A DNA stretch of 64,000 bases from SZAS-103 sp038316385 (GTDB lineage Bacteria > Pseudomonadota > Gammaproteobacteria > Xanthomonadales > Xanthomonadaceae), in the NCBI GenBank assembly GCA_038316385.1, contig JBBQAN010000001.1:124001-188000 (forward strand), read 5' to 3'. The notes beneath the pieces were generated by a model. That model did not search any database. It was not told where the DNA came from and worked only from the letters and a program-made list of their open reading frames with translations. Position numbers and translations under genes: made by a program. This document shows positions 17,777 to 26,565 of the stretch, in pieces; position 1 is the first letter of the stretch; the number at the start of each line of letters is the position of its first letter.

Positions 17777-19491
17777 ATCAAACCCGTACGTTTCTGCTCT
17801 TCGCGTGGCTGTTGCTGGCCTTCCTGCTCTGGCAAGCCTGGCAGCAGGATCATGTGGTGCCGACGGCGGCGAGCACGACGGCCACTTCGAGCGCGTCCGC
17901 AGTACCGGCAGGCGCAGCTTCCGGCGTGCCCAGTCCGATTCCCGTCGTGCCCACAACCGGCGCGTCCGCAACTGTGCCGGCAGCAGCAATTCCTGTCGAT
18001 GCCGCTGCGGCGGCGGCGGCAGCTCAGCCGGTGACGCTGAGCAATGATGTGCTGCGCTTGCGCATCGATCCGCGCGGTGCCAGCGTGATCGGCGCGGATC
18101 TGCTCGCGTACGGGCAAACCGGATTACGCAACAGTCCGCCGGTGAAGCTGCTCAACAATGACCCAGCGGAACTGTTCGTCGCCGAATCTGGATTGGTCAG
18201 CGCGAACGGACACGCGCCGAATCACACGTCGGTGTTTCAGCCGGAAGGAAATGGCGGCGAAAAGATCCTCGCAGCCGGCAGCGGGAGCGTCTCTCAAGCA
18301 TTCGTGTGGACCGATCCGAGCGGCGTGCAGGTGCGCAAGACCTACACCCTCAAGCGCGGCAGTTACGTGGTCGATCTGCGCGAGGACATCCGCAACGGCA
18401 GCACGAGCGCGTGGACCGGCAACGATTACCGGCAACTGCGCCGGGTGCCCCCGATCATCCGCAAGAGCGGAGGCCTGACCAATCCGGAATCCTACAGTTT
18501 CGTCGGCGCGGCGTGGTACAGCCCGGAAGACAAGTTTGAAACCCAGGCGTTGAGCAAGTACGACGCACCGCTCGACAAGACCGTGACCGGCGGCTGGATG
18601 GCGATGCTGCAGCACTACTTCCTCGCCGCATGGATTCCGGACCCGAAGGAGCCGACCAAGCTCTCGGTCGCGACCGACAACACGGGTGGCACGCCGGTCT
18701 ATCGCATCATTTCGCAGGGCCCTGCATTACAGATTCCGGCGGGTGGCAGCCGCAGCGTCGATGCGCGTTTGTATGTCGGCCCGAAGCTGCAAGGCGTGCT
18801 GCCGTCGGTTGCGCCGGGACTCGAACTGACCATCAACTACGGCTGGTTCACCGCGATCGCCGGCCCGCTGTACTGGCTGTTGTCCAGGCTGCACGCACTG
18901 CTCGGCAATTGGGGCTGGTCGATCGTCGCGCTGGTGCTGTTGATCAAGCTCGCGATGTTCAAGTTGTCGGAGGCTCAGTACAAGAGCTTCGCCAAGCTGC
19001 GCGCGGTGCAGCCGCGACTGGAAGCGCTCAAGGAGCGTTATGGCGACGACAAGCAGCAATATCAGATGGCGATGATGGAGTTGTACAAGAAGGAAAAGAT
19101 CAATCCGGCCGGCGGTTGCTTGCCGATGCTGGTGCAGATCCCGATCTTCTTCGCGCTGTATCGCGTGCTGCTGGAAAGCGTCGAGATGCGGCACGCGCCG
19201 TGGTTCGGCTGGATTCACAGCTTGAGCGATCCGGATCCGTACTTCATTCTGCCTGTGCTCAACATGATCGTGACCTTCCTGACCCAGCGGCTGACCCCAT
19301 CGCCGGGCATGGATCCGATGCAGAAGAAGATGATGCAGTTCATGCCGCTGGCGATGGGCGTGCTGTTCATGTTTTTCCCGGCCGGCGTGGTGCTGTACTG
19401 GGTGAGCAATGGCTCGCTTGGCCTGCTGCAACAGTGGTGGCTGATGCGCAAGCATGGCGCGCCGGGTGCGGTCGTGATCGCGCGCAAATAG
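17773..19491 (+). CDS. yidC: Membrane protein insertase YidC
   Basis: YidC inserts and folds inner-membrane proteins alone or with SecYEG. The 572-residue product has the Gram-negative layout: N-terminal helix (about 5-22), an Ala/Pro/Thr-rich linker, a large periplasmic domain (about 90-350) and five C-terminal helices. The helix hairpin after the second membrane segment, SEAQYKSFAKLRAVQPRLEALKERY, carries the family pattern, and MQFMPLAMGVLFMFFPAGVVLYWVSN precedes the basic tail. It lies between rnpA and mnmE, the usual order except for the absence of yidD. Confidence 0.96.
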   Translation: MNQTRTFLLFAWLLLAFLLWQAWQQDHVVPTAASTTATSSASAVPAGAASGVPSPIPVVPTTGASATVPAAAIPVDAAAAAAAAQPVTLSNDVLRLRIDPRGASVIGADLLAYGQTGLRNSPPVKLLNNDPAELFVAESGLVSANGHAPNHTSVFQPEGNGGEKILAAGSGSVSQAFVWTDPSGVQVRKTYTLKRGSYVVDLREDIRNGSTSAWTGNDYRQLRRVPPIIRKSGGLTNPESYSFVGAAWYSPEDKFETQALSKYDAPLDKTVTGGWMAMLQHYFLAAWIPDPKEPTKLSVATDNTGGTPVYRIISQGPALQIPAGGSRSVDARLYVGPKLQGVLPSVAPGLELTINYGWFTAIAGPLYWLLSRLHALLGNWGWSIVALVLLIKLAMFKLSEAQYKSFAKLRAVQPRLEALKERYGDDKQQYQMAMMELYKKEKINPAGGCLPMLVQIPIFFALYRVLLESVEMRHAPWFGWIHSLSDPDPYFILPVLNMIVTFLTQRLTPSPGMDPMQKKMMQFMPLAMGVLFMFFPAGVVLYWVSNGSLGLLQQWWLMRKHGAPGAVVIARK

Positions 19492-19525
19492 AGAACAGGC
19501 GCAGGCTCGGTTGACCGACCCCCGC

Positions 19526-20863
19526 ATGCACGCGACCGATACCATCGCCGCAATCGCCACCGCTGCGGGCGCTGGCGGGATCGGCGTGGTGCGATTGTCG
19601 GGGCCGCAGGCGCGCACAATCTGCGAAAGCCTGAGCGGCATCGCATTGCGTCCGCGTCATGCGCATTACGCGATATTTCGCGATGAGGATGGCGCGAGCA
19701 TCGACGACGGCATCGCGCTGTATTTTGTCGCGCCGCATTCCTATACCGGCGAGGACGTCGTCGAGTTGCAGGCGCACGGTAGTCCGGTTCTGCTGCAACG
19801 CTTGCATCGGCGTTGCTTGACGCTCGGCGCGCGTGCGGCCCGGCCCGGTGAATTCACCGAGCGTGCGTATCTGCATCACAAACTCGATCTCGCGCAGGCC
19901 GAGGCGGTCGCCGATCTGATCGCGGCCGGCAGCGAGACCGCTGCGCGCGCTGCGCGACGTTCGCTTGACGGTGCATTCTCGCAACGCGTGGACGCCTTGC
20001 TTGCAGCACTGACGGCGCTGCGCGTGCACATTGAAGCCGCGATCGATTTTCCCGAGGAAGAAATCGACTTTCTGGCCGATGCCGATTTGCAACGACGTCT
20101 CGACAGTGTACTTGGCGAACACGCTGCATTGCTCGCCGAAGCTGCGCGCGGGCAGCGTCTGCGCGATGGCTTGCACGTGGTCATCGTCGGCGCGCCGAAT
20201 GTCGGCAAGTCGAGCCTGCTCAATGTCCTGGCCGGCAGCGAGCGCGCTATCGTGACCGCACTTCCCGGAACGACCCGCGACCTGTTGCGCGAGAGCGTAA
20301 CGGTGGACGGCATCGAGCTGACTCTGGTGGATACCGCAGGCCTGCGCGAATCCGGCGACACAATCGAACGCGAGGGCATGCGTCGCGCCCGCGACGAACT
20401 TGCACAGGCCGACCTCGTGCTTGCGGTCGTGGATGCACGCGATTCCGATGCAGCGCGAACGGCATTGGCTACGGAACTCGTCGCCGCGCCGCAGGTGCTG
20501 TGGTTGCACAACAAGGCCGATCTGCTGGCTGCGAACCTCGTCCCCGCCAACGACCCTGATCACCTGTGGTTGTCCGCGCGCAGCGGACTACATCTGGAGC
20601 AACTGCGCCTGCGTCTGCGCGAAGCTGCGGGTGGCGGCGAAATCGATGGCGCGTTCAGCGCGCGCGCGCGGCATGTGGACGCATTGCGCCGGGTCGGGGT
20701 GCACCTGAATACAGCATCGCAGCATCTGCTGGTTCAACGCGCGGGCGAATTGGCGGCTGAGGAGCTCAGGTTTGCACAAATGGTCCTTGGAGAGATCACC
20801 GGCGCAACCACGGGCGATGACCTGCTCGGAGCGATCTTCGCGAGCTTCTGCATCGGCAAGTGA
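19526..20863 (+). CDS. mnmE: tRNA modification GTPase MnmE
   Basis: MnmE, with MnmG, installs the 5-carboxymethylaminomethyl group on wobble uridines. The 445-residue product starts HATDTIAAIATAAGAGGIGVVRLSG, typical of the folate-binding N-domain. The inserted G domain has GAPNVGKSSLLN, the switch GTTRD, DTAGL and NKAD. It ends with FCIGK, the cysteine signature of the family. The frame is open to a TTG at 19511, but the ATG at 19526 aligns better. It completes the rpmH-rnpA-yidC-mnmE set to the right of the origin. Confidence 0.96.
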   Translation: MHATDTIAAIATAAGAGGIGVVRLSGPQARTICESLSGIALRPRHAHYAIFRDEDGASIDDGIALYFVAPHSYTGEDVVELQAHGSPVLLQRLHRRCLTLGARAARPGEFTERAYLHHKLDLAQAEAVADLIAAGSETAARAARRSLDGAFSQRVDALLAALTALRVHIEAAIDFPEEEIDFLADADLQRRLDSVLGEHAALLAEAARGQRLRDGLHVVIVGAPNVGKSSLLNVLAGSERAIVTALPGTTRDLLRESVTVDGIELTLVDTAGLRESGDTIEREGMRRARDELAQADLVLAVVDARDSDAARTALATELVAAPQVLWLHNKADLLAANLVPANDPDHLWLSARSGLHLEQLRLRLREAAGGGEIDGAFSARARHVDALRRVGVHLNTASQHLLVQRAGELAAEELRFAQMVLGEITGATTGDDLLGAIFASFCIGK

Positions 20864-20928
20864 CGAAGCGCACGCCATTCAGGAAAAATCTGGTTAAACT
20901 CAAGGCAATAACTCGCAGGGAGTATTCC

Positions 20929-21912
20929 ATGGCGCAGCAAATGGTAACGGCGGGCTGGCGGCATGCGGCTTTGGCGACCGCGATCATCGCCGCATTGGGC
21001 ATCACCGCATGCTCGAAAAAAGCCGCGCCAGCGGCCCCGGCGGCAGGCCAGCCAGTGGCCGACGCGGCCACGAACGCAGCGCCGGTAGCTCCAGTCGATT
21101 CTGCTGCCGATCTGTTGACCAAGGCCAAGACCGCCGAGAATGAAAAACGTCTCTACGCTCCGGCCGGCAACAACGCGATCGAGTATTACCTTGCATTGCG
21201 CCAGCGCAATCCGAGCGATGCGAGCGCGACCAACGCGCTGACCGATCTGTTCCCTTACGCGATGATCGCGACCGAACAGAATCTCAAGAAAGGCGACGAA
21301 GCGGGACGTGTCGAGGCCGCGCGTATTTTCGCCCTGCTCGAGCGCGTGGACACCAATGCGCCGTCGTTGCCGCGTTTGCGCGCGATGATGCAGAAGGAAG
21401 CGGGAGACGAACTCAAGCAGCAACAGGATGCGGCCAAGAAGGCGCAGGACGATCTGGCCAAGAAAACGGCAGCTGACAAGGCCGCCGCTCTCGTCAAGGC
21501 GCAGCAACAAGCCGCTGCGCAACAAGCTGCGGCAGCACCAACGCCACCGCCACAGCAGGCCGCACCGCCGCCGCGCCCGGTGCAAGCGCAAGCGCCGCCA
21601 CCGCCGCCCGTGCAGGAGCAACCGCCCCCACCGCCGCCCAAGCCCGCGCGTCCGGCCGGATTGCCGGCTGTGATCAGCAGCGTGCAGCCGGCGTATCCAC
21701 GCGACGCCTTGCGCGACGGCCTTTCCGGCGAAGTCACGGTGACGTTCACAGTCGATCCCGATGGCAGCGTGAGTGGCGCGAGCATCGTGAGCAGCAATCC
21801 GCGCCGCGTGTTCGATTCGGCCGCGCTCGAAGCGATCAAGAAGTGGCGCTTCGCGGCATCGAGCGACTCGTCGAGCGGACGCCGCACCTTCGCCTTCAAT
21901 CCGGGCAATTGA
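20929..21912 (+). CDS. TonB-domain putative lipoprotein
   Basis: The 327-residue product starts with a signal sequence that ends in a lipobox-like ITAC (Cys about residue 29), followed by Ser-Lys-Lys, which by the +2 rule would not retain it in the inner membrane. A helical region with TPR-like character follows (about 60-150), then a Lys/Ala/Gln coiled-coil-like stretch resembling TolA, a proline-rich linker, and a C-terminal TonB domain (PAYPRDALRDGLSGEVTVTF .. KKWRFAAS). AGGGAG sits 7 bases before the ATG. It could be a second energy transducer or a structural protein using the TonB fold. A terminator follows the stop. Confidence 0.8.
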   Translation: MAQQMVTAGWRHAALATAIIAALGITACSKKAAPAAPAAGQPVADAATNAAPVAPVDSAADLLTKAKTAENEKRLYAPAGNNAIEYYLALRQRNPSDASATNALTDLFPYAMIATEQNLKKGDEAGRVEAARIFALLERVDTNAPSLPRLRAMMQKEAGDELKQQQDAAKKAQDDLAKKTAADKAAALVKAQQQAAAQQAAAAPTPPPQQAAPPPRPVQAQAPPPPPVQEQPPPPPPKPARPAGLPAVISSVQPAYPRDALRDGLSGEVTVTFTVDPDGSVSGASIVSSNPRRVFDSAALEAIKKWRFAASSDSSSGRRTFAFNPGN

Positions 21913-21944
21913 TCCGGTACGCAGGTGAGAACGCATTGCAATGG

Positions 21945-21973
21945 AGCCGGCGTGATGCCGGCTTCGTCGTTTT
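21945..21973 (+). terminator. Rho-independent terminator after the TonB-like lipoprotein gene
   Basis: A perfect 7-bp stem (AGCCGGC at 21945-21951, GCCGGCT at 21957-21963) with a GTGAT loop is followed by TCGTCGTTTT. It ends the plus-strand transcript before the convergent permease gene. Confidence 0.78.
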
Positions 21974-22016
21974 CAAAGCACGATTTACGGCACACGTAGA
22001 ACGAATGACCATCCGG

Positions 22017-23201
22017 CTATGCTGAAATCGCCAGCGCCTCGCGGTGATACAGGCGTGCGGCGAGCAGCCACAATAACGCGCCCAGTCCGAACCCCACCAG
22101 CAGATATACGCTCCATTCGCGCGCAGTCACGACCTCCATTCGCAACAGCTTCATGATCAACTGGTTCTGGGCCAGAAACGGCACCGCGAATTGCCAGAGT
22201 TGGGTCTTGACCGGATTGACCAGCAGCAGGATGGTCGGAATCATCGGCAGCAGCATCAACACGCTCATGTAGCTCTGCGCTTCCTTGACGCTTTTGGCCG
22301 ATGCCGCGATCAGGGTCAGCAGTGTCGTGCCAAGCAGCACGACCGGCACCAGTACGAGCAGCAACTTCAGCATCGTCACGAATGAGACATCGAGTTTGAC
22401 GCCAAGTTGCGGCGCGAACTGGAAGCTGAGTTTGAACGCGATCAGGGTCAGCACCAGACTGAACATGCCGAAGACGCAGGCCGCTGCGATCTTGCCGCTC
22501 ATGATCGCCGTGCGCGCGGAAGGCGTCGCCAGCAGTGGCTCCAACGATTGCCGCTCGCGTTCGCCCGCAGTCGCGTCGATCACCAGGTAGGCGCCGCCGA
22601 GGAAGCCGCTGAGGATCAACAGATACGGCAGGAACGACAGCCCGACGCCGCGCCGGCTTTCCGGCGTTGACAGATCCCGATGCGCGATTCGCACCGGCTT
22701 GGCCACGGTCGGACTGATCCCGCGCGCGACCAGCCGCAACGATCCGACGGTGTCGCCATACGCCTGCAACAACGACTCCAGCCGCTGCACCGGAATCTCG
22801 GCGTCCTGCCGCGACGAATCGTCGATGATCTCCACGCGCGCCGGCAGCCCGTTGCGCCAGTCTTCCGGATAATCCTTGCCGATCCGCAGGATGACATCGC
22901 GATCCTGATCGCGGATCGTCGCGTCGGTGTCGGCCGGAGCCGGCAGCACATCGACGTTCTGCCCGGCCAGCCATGCGACCAGGTTCGGCGCGTATTGCGC
23001 GCCGACAACCGGCAACTCCAACGGCTTCTCAAGCTGGCTGCTCACCCTTTTCTGCGCCATCGAACTCATGCCGAGAATCAGCACCGGCATCAGCAACGGC
23101 CCCATCAGCAAGGCGATGCGGATCGTACGCTTGTCGCGAAACAGGTCGCGCAACTCCTTGAGCATCACCGTGATCATGCTGTTGATCGCACCGTTGCTCA
23201 T
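22017..23201 (-). CDS. ABC-2 type transporter permease (NatB-like)
   Basis: The 394-residue product resembles NatB-type ABC export permeases: one helix near the N-terminus (about 25-46, IRIALLMGPLLMPVLILGM), a large extracytoplasmic domain, then five or six C-terminal helices. The sequence DATAGERERQSLEPLLATP is the cytosolic EExE-like coupling segment shared by ABC-2 permeases of this type. The start overlaps the stop of the ATPase gene by 4 bases (ATGA), so the two are translationally coupled. NatAB-type systems export sodium or unrelated small molecules and peptides; the substrate cannot be read from the sequence. It is the last gene of a six-gene operon. Confidence 0.88.
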   Translation of the reverse strand: MSNGAINSMITVMLKELRDLFRDKRTIRIALLMGPLLMPVLILGMSSMAQKRVSSQLEKPLELPVVGAQYAPNLVAWLAGQNVDVLPAPADTDATIRDQDRDVILRIGKDYPEDWRNGLPARVEIIDDSSRQDAEIPVQRLESLLQAYGDTVGSLRLVARGISPTVAKPVRIAHRDLSTPESRRGVGLSFLPYLLILSGFLGGAYLVIDATAGERERQSLEPLLATPSARTAIMSGKIAAACVFGMFSLVLTLIAFKLSFQFAPQLGVKLDVSFVTMLKLLLVLVPVVLLGTTLLTLIAASAKSVKEAQSYMSVLMLLPMIPTILLLVNPVKTQLWQFAVPFLAQNQLIMKLLRMEVVTAREWSVYLLVGFGLGALLWLLAARLYHREALAISA

Positions 23202-23944
23202 GCGTGCAGTCCTTCGTCCGAACCGATCGCCTTGACGAAGGCGTCTTCGAGATTGTCTTCGCCGGTCTGCGCGCGCAATTCGTCGGCGCTGCCCTGCGCG
23301 ACGACGTGGCCCTTGGCGATCACCACGATACGATCGCACAGCGCCGTGACCTCCTGCATGATGTGGCTGGAAAAAATCACGCAGCGTCCCTCGGCACGCA
23401 GCCCGCGCAGGAAATCGCGTAGTCCGCGCGTGGTCATCACGTCGAGACCATTGGTCGGTTCGTCGAGGATCACGTTCATCGGATCGTGGATCAGCGCACG
23501 CGCGATTGCGGTCTTGGTGCGCTGGCCTTGCGAGAACCCTTCGGTCGGACGATCGAGGAAATCATCCATGTCCAGCGCCTTCGACAGCAACGCAATGCGC
23601 GCAGCGATATCGACCTCGCGCATCTGGTGCAGGCGACCGAAGTAGGTGATGTTTTCGCGCGCAGTCAGGCGCTTGTACACACCACGCGCATCGGGAAGAA
23701 CGCCGAGCCGTCGACGCACTGCTTCAGCGTCGCGCACCGAATCGAAACCGTCCACGGTGACGCTGCCCGGATCGGGTTTCATCAAGGTGTAGAGCATGCG
23801 CAAGGTGGTGGTCTTGCCCGCGCCGTTCGGGCCGAGCAGGCCGGTGATTTCGCCGTCGTGGGCGACGAAACTCACATCATCCACCGCGACAACCTTGCCG
23901 GACTTGCTGGCAAACGATTTGTGCAGGCATTTGGCTTCGATCAT
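23198..23944 (-). CDS. ABC transporter ATP-binding protein (NatA-like)
   Basis: This 248-residue ATPase has Walker A GLLGPNGAGKTTTLRML, the signature FSQGQRTKTAIARAL, Walker B VILDEPTNGLD and the H-loop SSHIMQEV. The NatA-like features are the wide-spaced domain order and the D-loop NGLDVMTTRGLRDFL. GGAG lies 6 bases before the ATG at 23944, which decides this start over one 12 bases upstream. The start overlaps the stop of the small membrane protein gene, and the stop overlaps the permease start. It powers the adjacent NatB-like permease. Confidence 0.92.
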   Translation of the reverse strand: MIEAKCLHKSFASKSGKVVAVDDVSFVAHDGEITGLLGPNGAGKTTTLRMLYTLMKPDPGSVTVDGFDSVRDAEAVRRRLGVLPDARGVYKRLTARENITYFGRLHQMREVDIAARIALLSKALDMDDFLDRPTEGFSQGQRTKTAIARALIHDPMNVILDEPTNGLDVMTTRGLRDFLRGLRAEGRCVIFSSHIMQEVTALCDRIVVIAKGHVVAQGSADELRAQTGEDNLEDAFVKAIGSDEGLHA

Positions 23945-24306
23945 GACGCGCTCCATGTTGAACGGGCCGTGCAACAATCGTCGCGACGGCTCCCGCCTGG
24001 CATGAACAGGGCAACCCACGCGCCCAGCCCGAACACGGGAATCAGCGACGCGGTGTGACCGGGTTCGCGCAACATTGCGATGCACCCGGCCAAACAACAG
24101 GCGACGGCGAGAACGACGGCAGCGCACGACGGACGCAATAAAGCCCCATACAGCCGCGCGGCCAACGTATCTGCCGCCAACATCGCCACGGCAAGCAGAC
24201 ACATGGCGGCAAGATCCGAGCATGCGGCTTGCACCGACATCGCCGCGACAATGCCGCTGGCGAGCAGCAGGCTTGGCGCAAAATCGCGGGAGAACTTGTG
24301 GGTCAT
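23941..24306 (-). CDS. Small integral membrane protein in the NatAB operon
   Basis: The 121-residue product has about three to four hydrophobic segments (roughly 10-30, 33-48, 53-73, 78-97), then a polar, cysteine-containing tail. I recognise no family. GGAGG lies 5 bases before ATG 24306, a strong ribosome-binding site. The last codon overlaps the start of the ATPase gene by 4 bases. Being placed between a hydrolase and a NatA-like ATPase, it may be an accessory subunit of the exporter. Composition matches neighbouring genes. Confidence 0.72.
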   Translation of the reverse strand: MTHKFSRDFAPSLLLASGIVAAMSVQAACSDLAAMCLLAVAMLAADTLAARLYGALLRPSCAAVVLAVACCLAGCIAMLREPGHTASLIPVFGLGAWVALFMPGGSRRDDCCTARSTWSAS

Positions 24307-24345
24307 GTCAGCCTCCGAAAGTGGGTGAATTGACAAACTGGCTGG

Positions 24346-25896
24346 TCACGGATCCCAACCGCTGAAACTGATGAACGGCGGCGCATACGGCAGCTTGTCG
24401 AGACAATGAGCGTCCAGCGATTTCGCATCGGCGGTATCGATGAAGCGCGCCATCAACTTCGGCATGCAGCCGACCGGGATCTCGTTATGGCCCTGCCCGC
24501 GAAGGATCAACAGGCGGCCGTGGCTGAGATTTTTCACCACCTGTTCGCCATAGCGCGGCGGTGTAACGGGATCGAATTCGCCTTCCAGCAAGAGCACCGG
24601 CAAATCGCTCTTGAACGGCGCGTGGAAATCGGCCGGGCGCTGGCCGTGCGGCCACACCGCGCATTGTTGCTTGAGCGTATCGACCAACTCGTTGCCGAGC
24701 ACGCTGTCGGCATAGGCCGGATCGGCCTTCAGCTGGTCGCCGTCTTCGCTGCAGATCACCGACAACTGCATGCCCGCCGCCATCGAGTCGCCCAGTTCGC
24801 CGCCCACAAGCGTTGCTTGCGCCATCAGCGGCGCATAGCGACCCTTGGATGCTTCGGACAAGGCCAACGGCAGAATCGCGGCAACAATAGGCTGATAGGC
24901 ATACATCCGCGCCACCATGGCCAGATGACCGCGCGTGAGGTCTTCCTGCTTCTCCTCGCCGGTGATCGGATCGCGATAGGTGACCGGTATCGGCTTGACC
25001 TTCAGTTGCGCAAGCAAAGTCTTCAAGTTCGCGCGCGGGTCGCCCATGCGTTCGACGCAATGTGGCGTCTTTTTGCATTGGCCGAACGTCATCGCCAGCG
25101 CTTCGTCGAGGTCGCGCGCGAATTCGTTGCCAAGGATCAATTCATTCGGCGCCACGCTGTCGAGCATCACGGTGCGCGTGTTTTTCGGATAACGATGTGC
25201 GAATTGCTGGGCAACGCGGGTTCCGTAGGAAATGCCGACGAGGTTGATCTGCGCCGCACCAATCGCGGTGCGCACTACGTCGAGATCCTGGATTGCTTCA
25301 GTGGTCGTGTAGAAACGCAAGTCGGCTTTCTTCGACAAGGTGTCGCGACAGTTTTCGGTGAAATGCTTCACCGCCTCCGGGCTGCTGGCGGCCGCTTGCT
25401 GCTCAACGCTGCTCTTGTCGCCCGACTTGTCTTCGCAGATCAGCGGATTCGACCCACCGGTGCCACGCTGATCGACAAGAATCACGTTGCGTTTCTTCAG
25501 CGTATCGGCAAAGGCCTGTGCGATCGTGGGGTACGAGTCCAAGGCCGATTGACCGGGGCCGCCGGCGAGCATGAACACCGGATCGGCTGCGTCGCCATTG
25601 CGCGAAGGAATCCAGGCGATCGCGAGTACGATCTTGCGCCCATCGGGACGCGCGTAATCCTCGGGAACGGCGAAATGCGTGCATTGCGCCTCAACAGTGG
25701 TGGTACCAAGTTTCGGCGCGAGCGTGCAAGGCTCGAATGTCAGCGAGCCGAGTTTGCGTTGCACCACAGGCGCTGCATCGGCGGTCGGTGTGACGTGCTT
25801 TGCAGCCGCGTGTTGCGCGGGATTTAAGTACGAATAACCGAAGTATGCCAAGGCCGCGGCGGCGATCACGATTTGCACACTATTTCGCTTGTCCAC
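24346..25896 (-). CDS. Secreted or anchored TAP-type alpha/beta hydrolase (proteinase/aminopeptidase family)
   Basis: The 516-residue product begins with a signal or anchor helix (VQIVIAAAALAYFGYSYL), then an alpha/beta hydrolase fold: oxyanion-forming MLAGGPGQSAL, LVDQRGTGGSN, nucleophile elbow GISYGTRVAQQFA, and a C-terminal TAP-like segment with LLLEGEFDPVTPP (acid) and RGQGHNEIP (His). Family members cleave N-terminal residues from short peptides, or hydrolyse esters, outside the cytoplasm. The start is 3 bases after the stop of the XRE regulator gene, and a small membrane protein gene follows after 39 bases. Linkage to an ABC exporter suggests processing of an exported compound, which is inference. 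Confidence 0.88.
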   Translation of the reverse strand: MDKRNSVQIVIAAAALAYFGYSYLNPAQHAAAKHVTPTADAAPVVQRKLGSLTFEPCTLAPKLGTTTVEAQCTHFAVPEDYARPDGRKIVLAIAWIPSRNGDAADPVFMLAGGPGQSALDSYPTIAQAFADTLKKRNVILVDQRGTGGSNPLICEDKSGDKSSVEQQAAASSPEAVKHFTENCRDTLSKKADLRFYTTTEAIQDLDVVRTAIGAAQINLVGISYGTRVAQQFAHRYPKNTRTVMLDSVAPNELILGNEFARDLDEALAMTFGQCKKTPHCVERMGDPRANLKTLLAQLKVKPIPVTYRDPITGEEKQEDLTRGHLAMVARMYAYQPIVAAILPLALSEASKGRYAPLMAQATLVGGELGDSMAAGMQLSVICSEDGDQLKADPAYADSVLGNELVDTLKQQCAVWPHGQRPADFHAPFKSDLPVLLLEGEFDPVTPPRYGEQVVKNLSHGRLLILRGQGHNEIPVGCMPKLMARFIDTADAKSLDAHCLDKLPYAPPFISFSGWDP

Positions 25897-25899
25897 GGC

Positions 25900-26097
25900 T
25901 TAATCCTTCACCGGTAAGAAAATCGCCTCGATCGATAAACGGAACAGCTTCGCAATGCGGAATGCCAACGGCAAACTGGGATCGTACTTGCCGGTTTCGA
26001 TCGCATTGACGGTCTGCCGCGACACATCCAGCCGCTCGGCAAGTTCGCCTTGCGACCACGCGTGCTTGTCGCGCAATTCACGCAGGCGGTTTTTCAT
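25900..26097 (-). CDS. XRE-family (Cro/CI-type) small transcriptional regulator
   Basis: The 65-residue product is a bare helix-turn-helix domain: LRELRDKHAWSQGELAERLDVSRQTVNAIETGKYDPSLPLAFRIAKLF, matching the YgzD/Cro-type family of about 65-70 residues that regulate their own operons. ATG 26097 overlaps the stop of the preceding membrane protein gene (ATGA); a TTG at 26103 is an alternative. Two perfect inverted repeats upstream of the operon (26520-26537 and 26566-26583) are its likely operators, so autoregulation is expected. The downstream hydrolase gene follows after 3 bases. Confidence 0.9.
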   Translation of the reverse strand: MKNRLRELRDKHAWSQGELAERLDVSRQTVNAIETGKYDPSLPLAFRIAKLFRLSIEAIFLPVKD

Positions 26098-26501
26098 TCG
26101 CAACCCATGCCGCCGTACCGCTTGCCAAGCACCACGTGGGCGACGCCATATGTCATGAACAGCACCGGAAAGACCCAGATCAGGATATCGCCATCGAGAT
26201 GGATGGCACCGGCCGCCGCCAGAAATCCGCCGATCATGCTCAGCACGGCGAGCACGCCGGTCGCGATGCTCAGCGCCATCAGGTGCAGGCGTTGTTGCAG
26301 TTCGTCACTGCTCATCACCCGTTTCGCCAGCAGCCATAACAAGACAATCACCGGCACGGTCGGCGCAAGCGCCAGCATGGCCTTCAACGGCAGGCTGACC
26401 GCGCCACGTGCATGCGGCCACTCCAGCAACATGAGGGCGACGTAGATCACCATCAACAACCACATGTGTCGGCGATACGCTTTTTCGGTGTAACGCGGCA
26501 T
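26094..26501 (-). CDS. Four-helix membrane protein co-transcribed with the XRE regulator
   Basis: The 135-residue product has four predicted membrane segments (about 14-28, 38-58, 75-95, 105-125). I do not recognise a function. GGAG precedes the ATG at 26501, and an upstream ATG is less well placed. The pairing of a small membrane protein with a 65-residue XRE regulator is common in bacteria, and such proteins are sometimes called DUF2178/DUF-type membrane partners; that assignment is tentative. It is the first gene of the operon and directly follows the operator pair. Confidence 0.75.
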   Translation of the reverse strand: MPRYTEKAYRRHMWLLMVIYVALMLLEWPHARGAVSLPLKAMLALAPTVPVIVLLWLLAKRVMSSDELQQRLHLMALSIATGVLAVLSMIGGFLAAAGAIHLDGDILIWVFPVLFMTYGVAHVVLGKRYGGMGCE

Positions 26502-26519
26502 CGGGTTCTCCGGAATACA

Positions 26520-26537
26520 TGTCAAGCAACCTTGACA
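26520..26537. promoter_or_regulatory. Operator 1 upstream of the membrane protein/XRE operon
   Basis: TGTCAAGCAACCTTGACA has perfect 7-base arms (TGTCAAG/CTTGACA) around a 4-base centre. It ends 18 bases before the first gene. The same arms recur at 26566-26583, with the centres 46 bases apart. The arms contain TTGACA, the -35 consensus, on both strands. Confidence 0.82.
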
Positions 26538-26565
26538 GGCGCAGTCTGCTGCGGGATGCGGCTGG

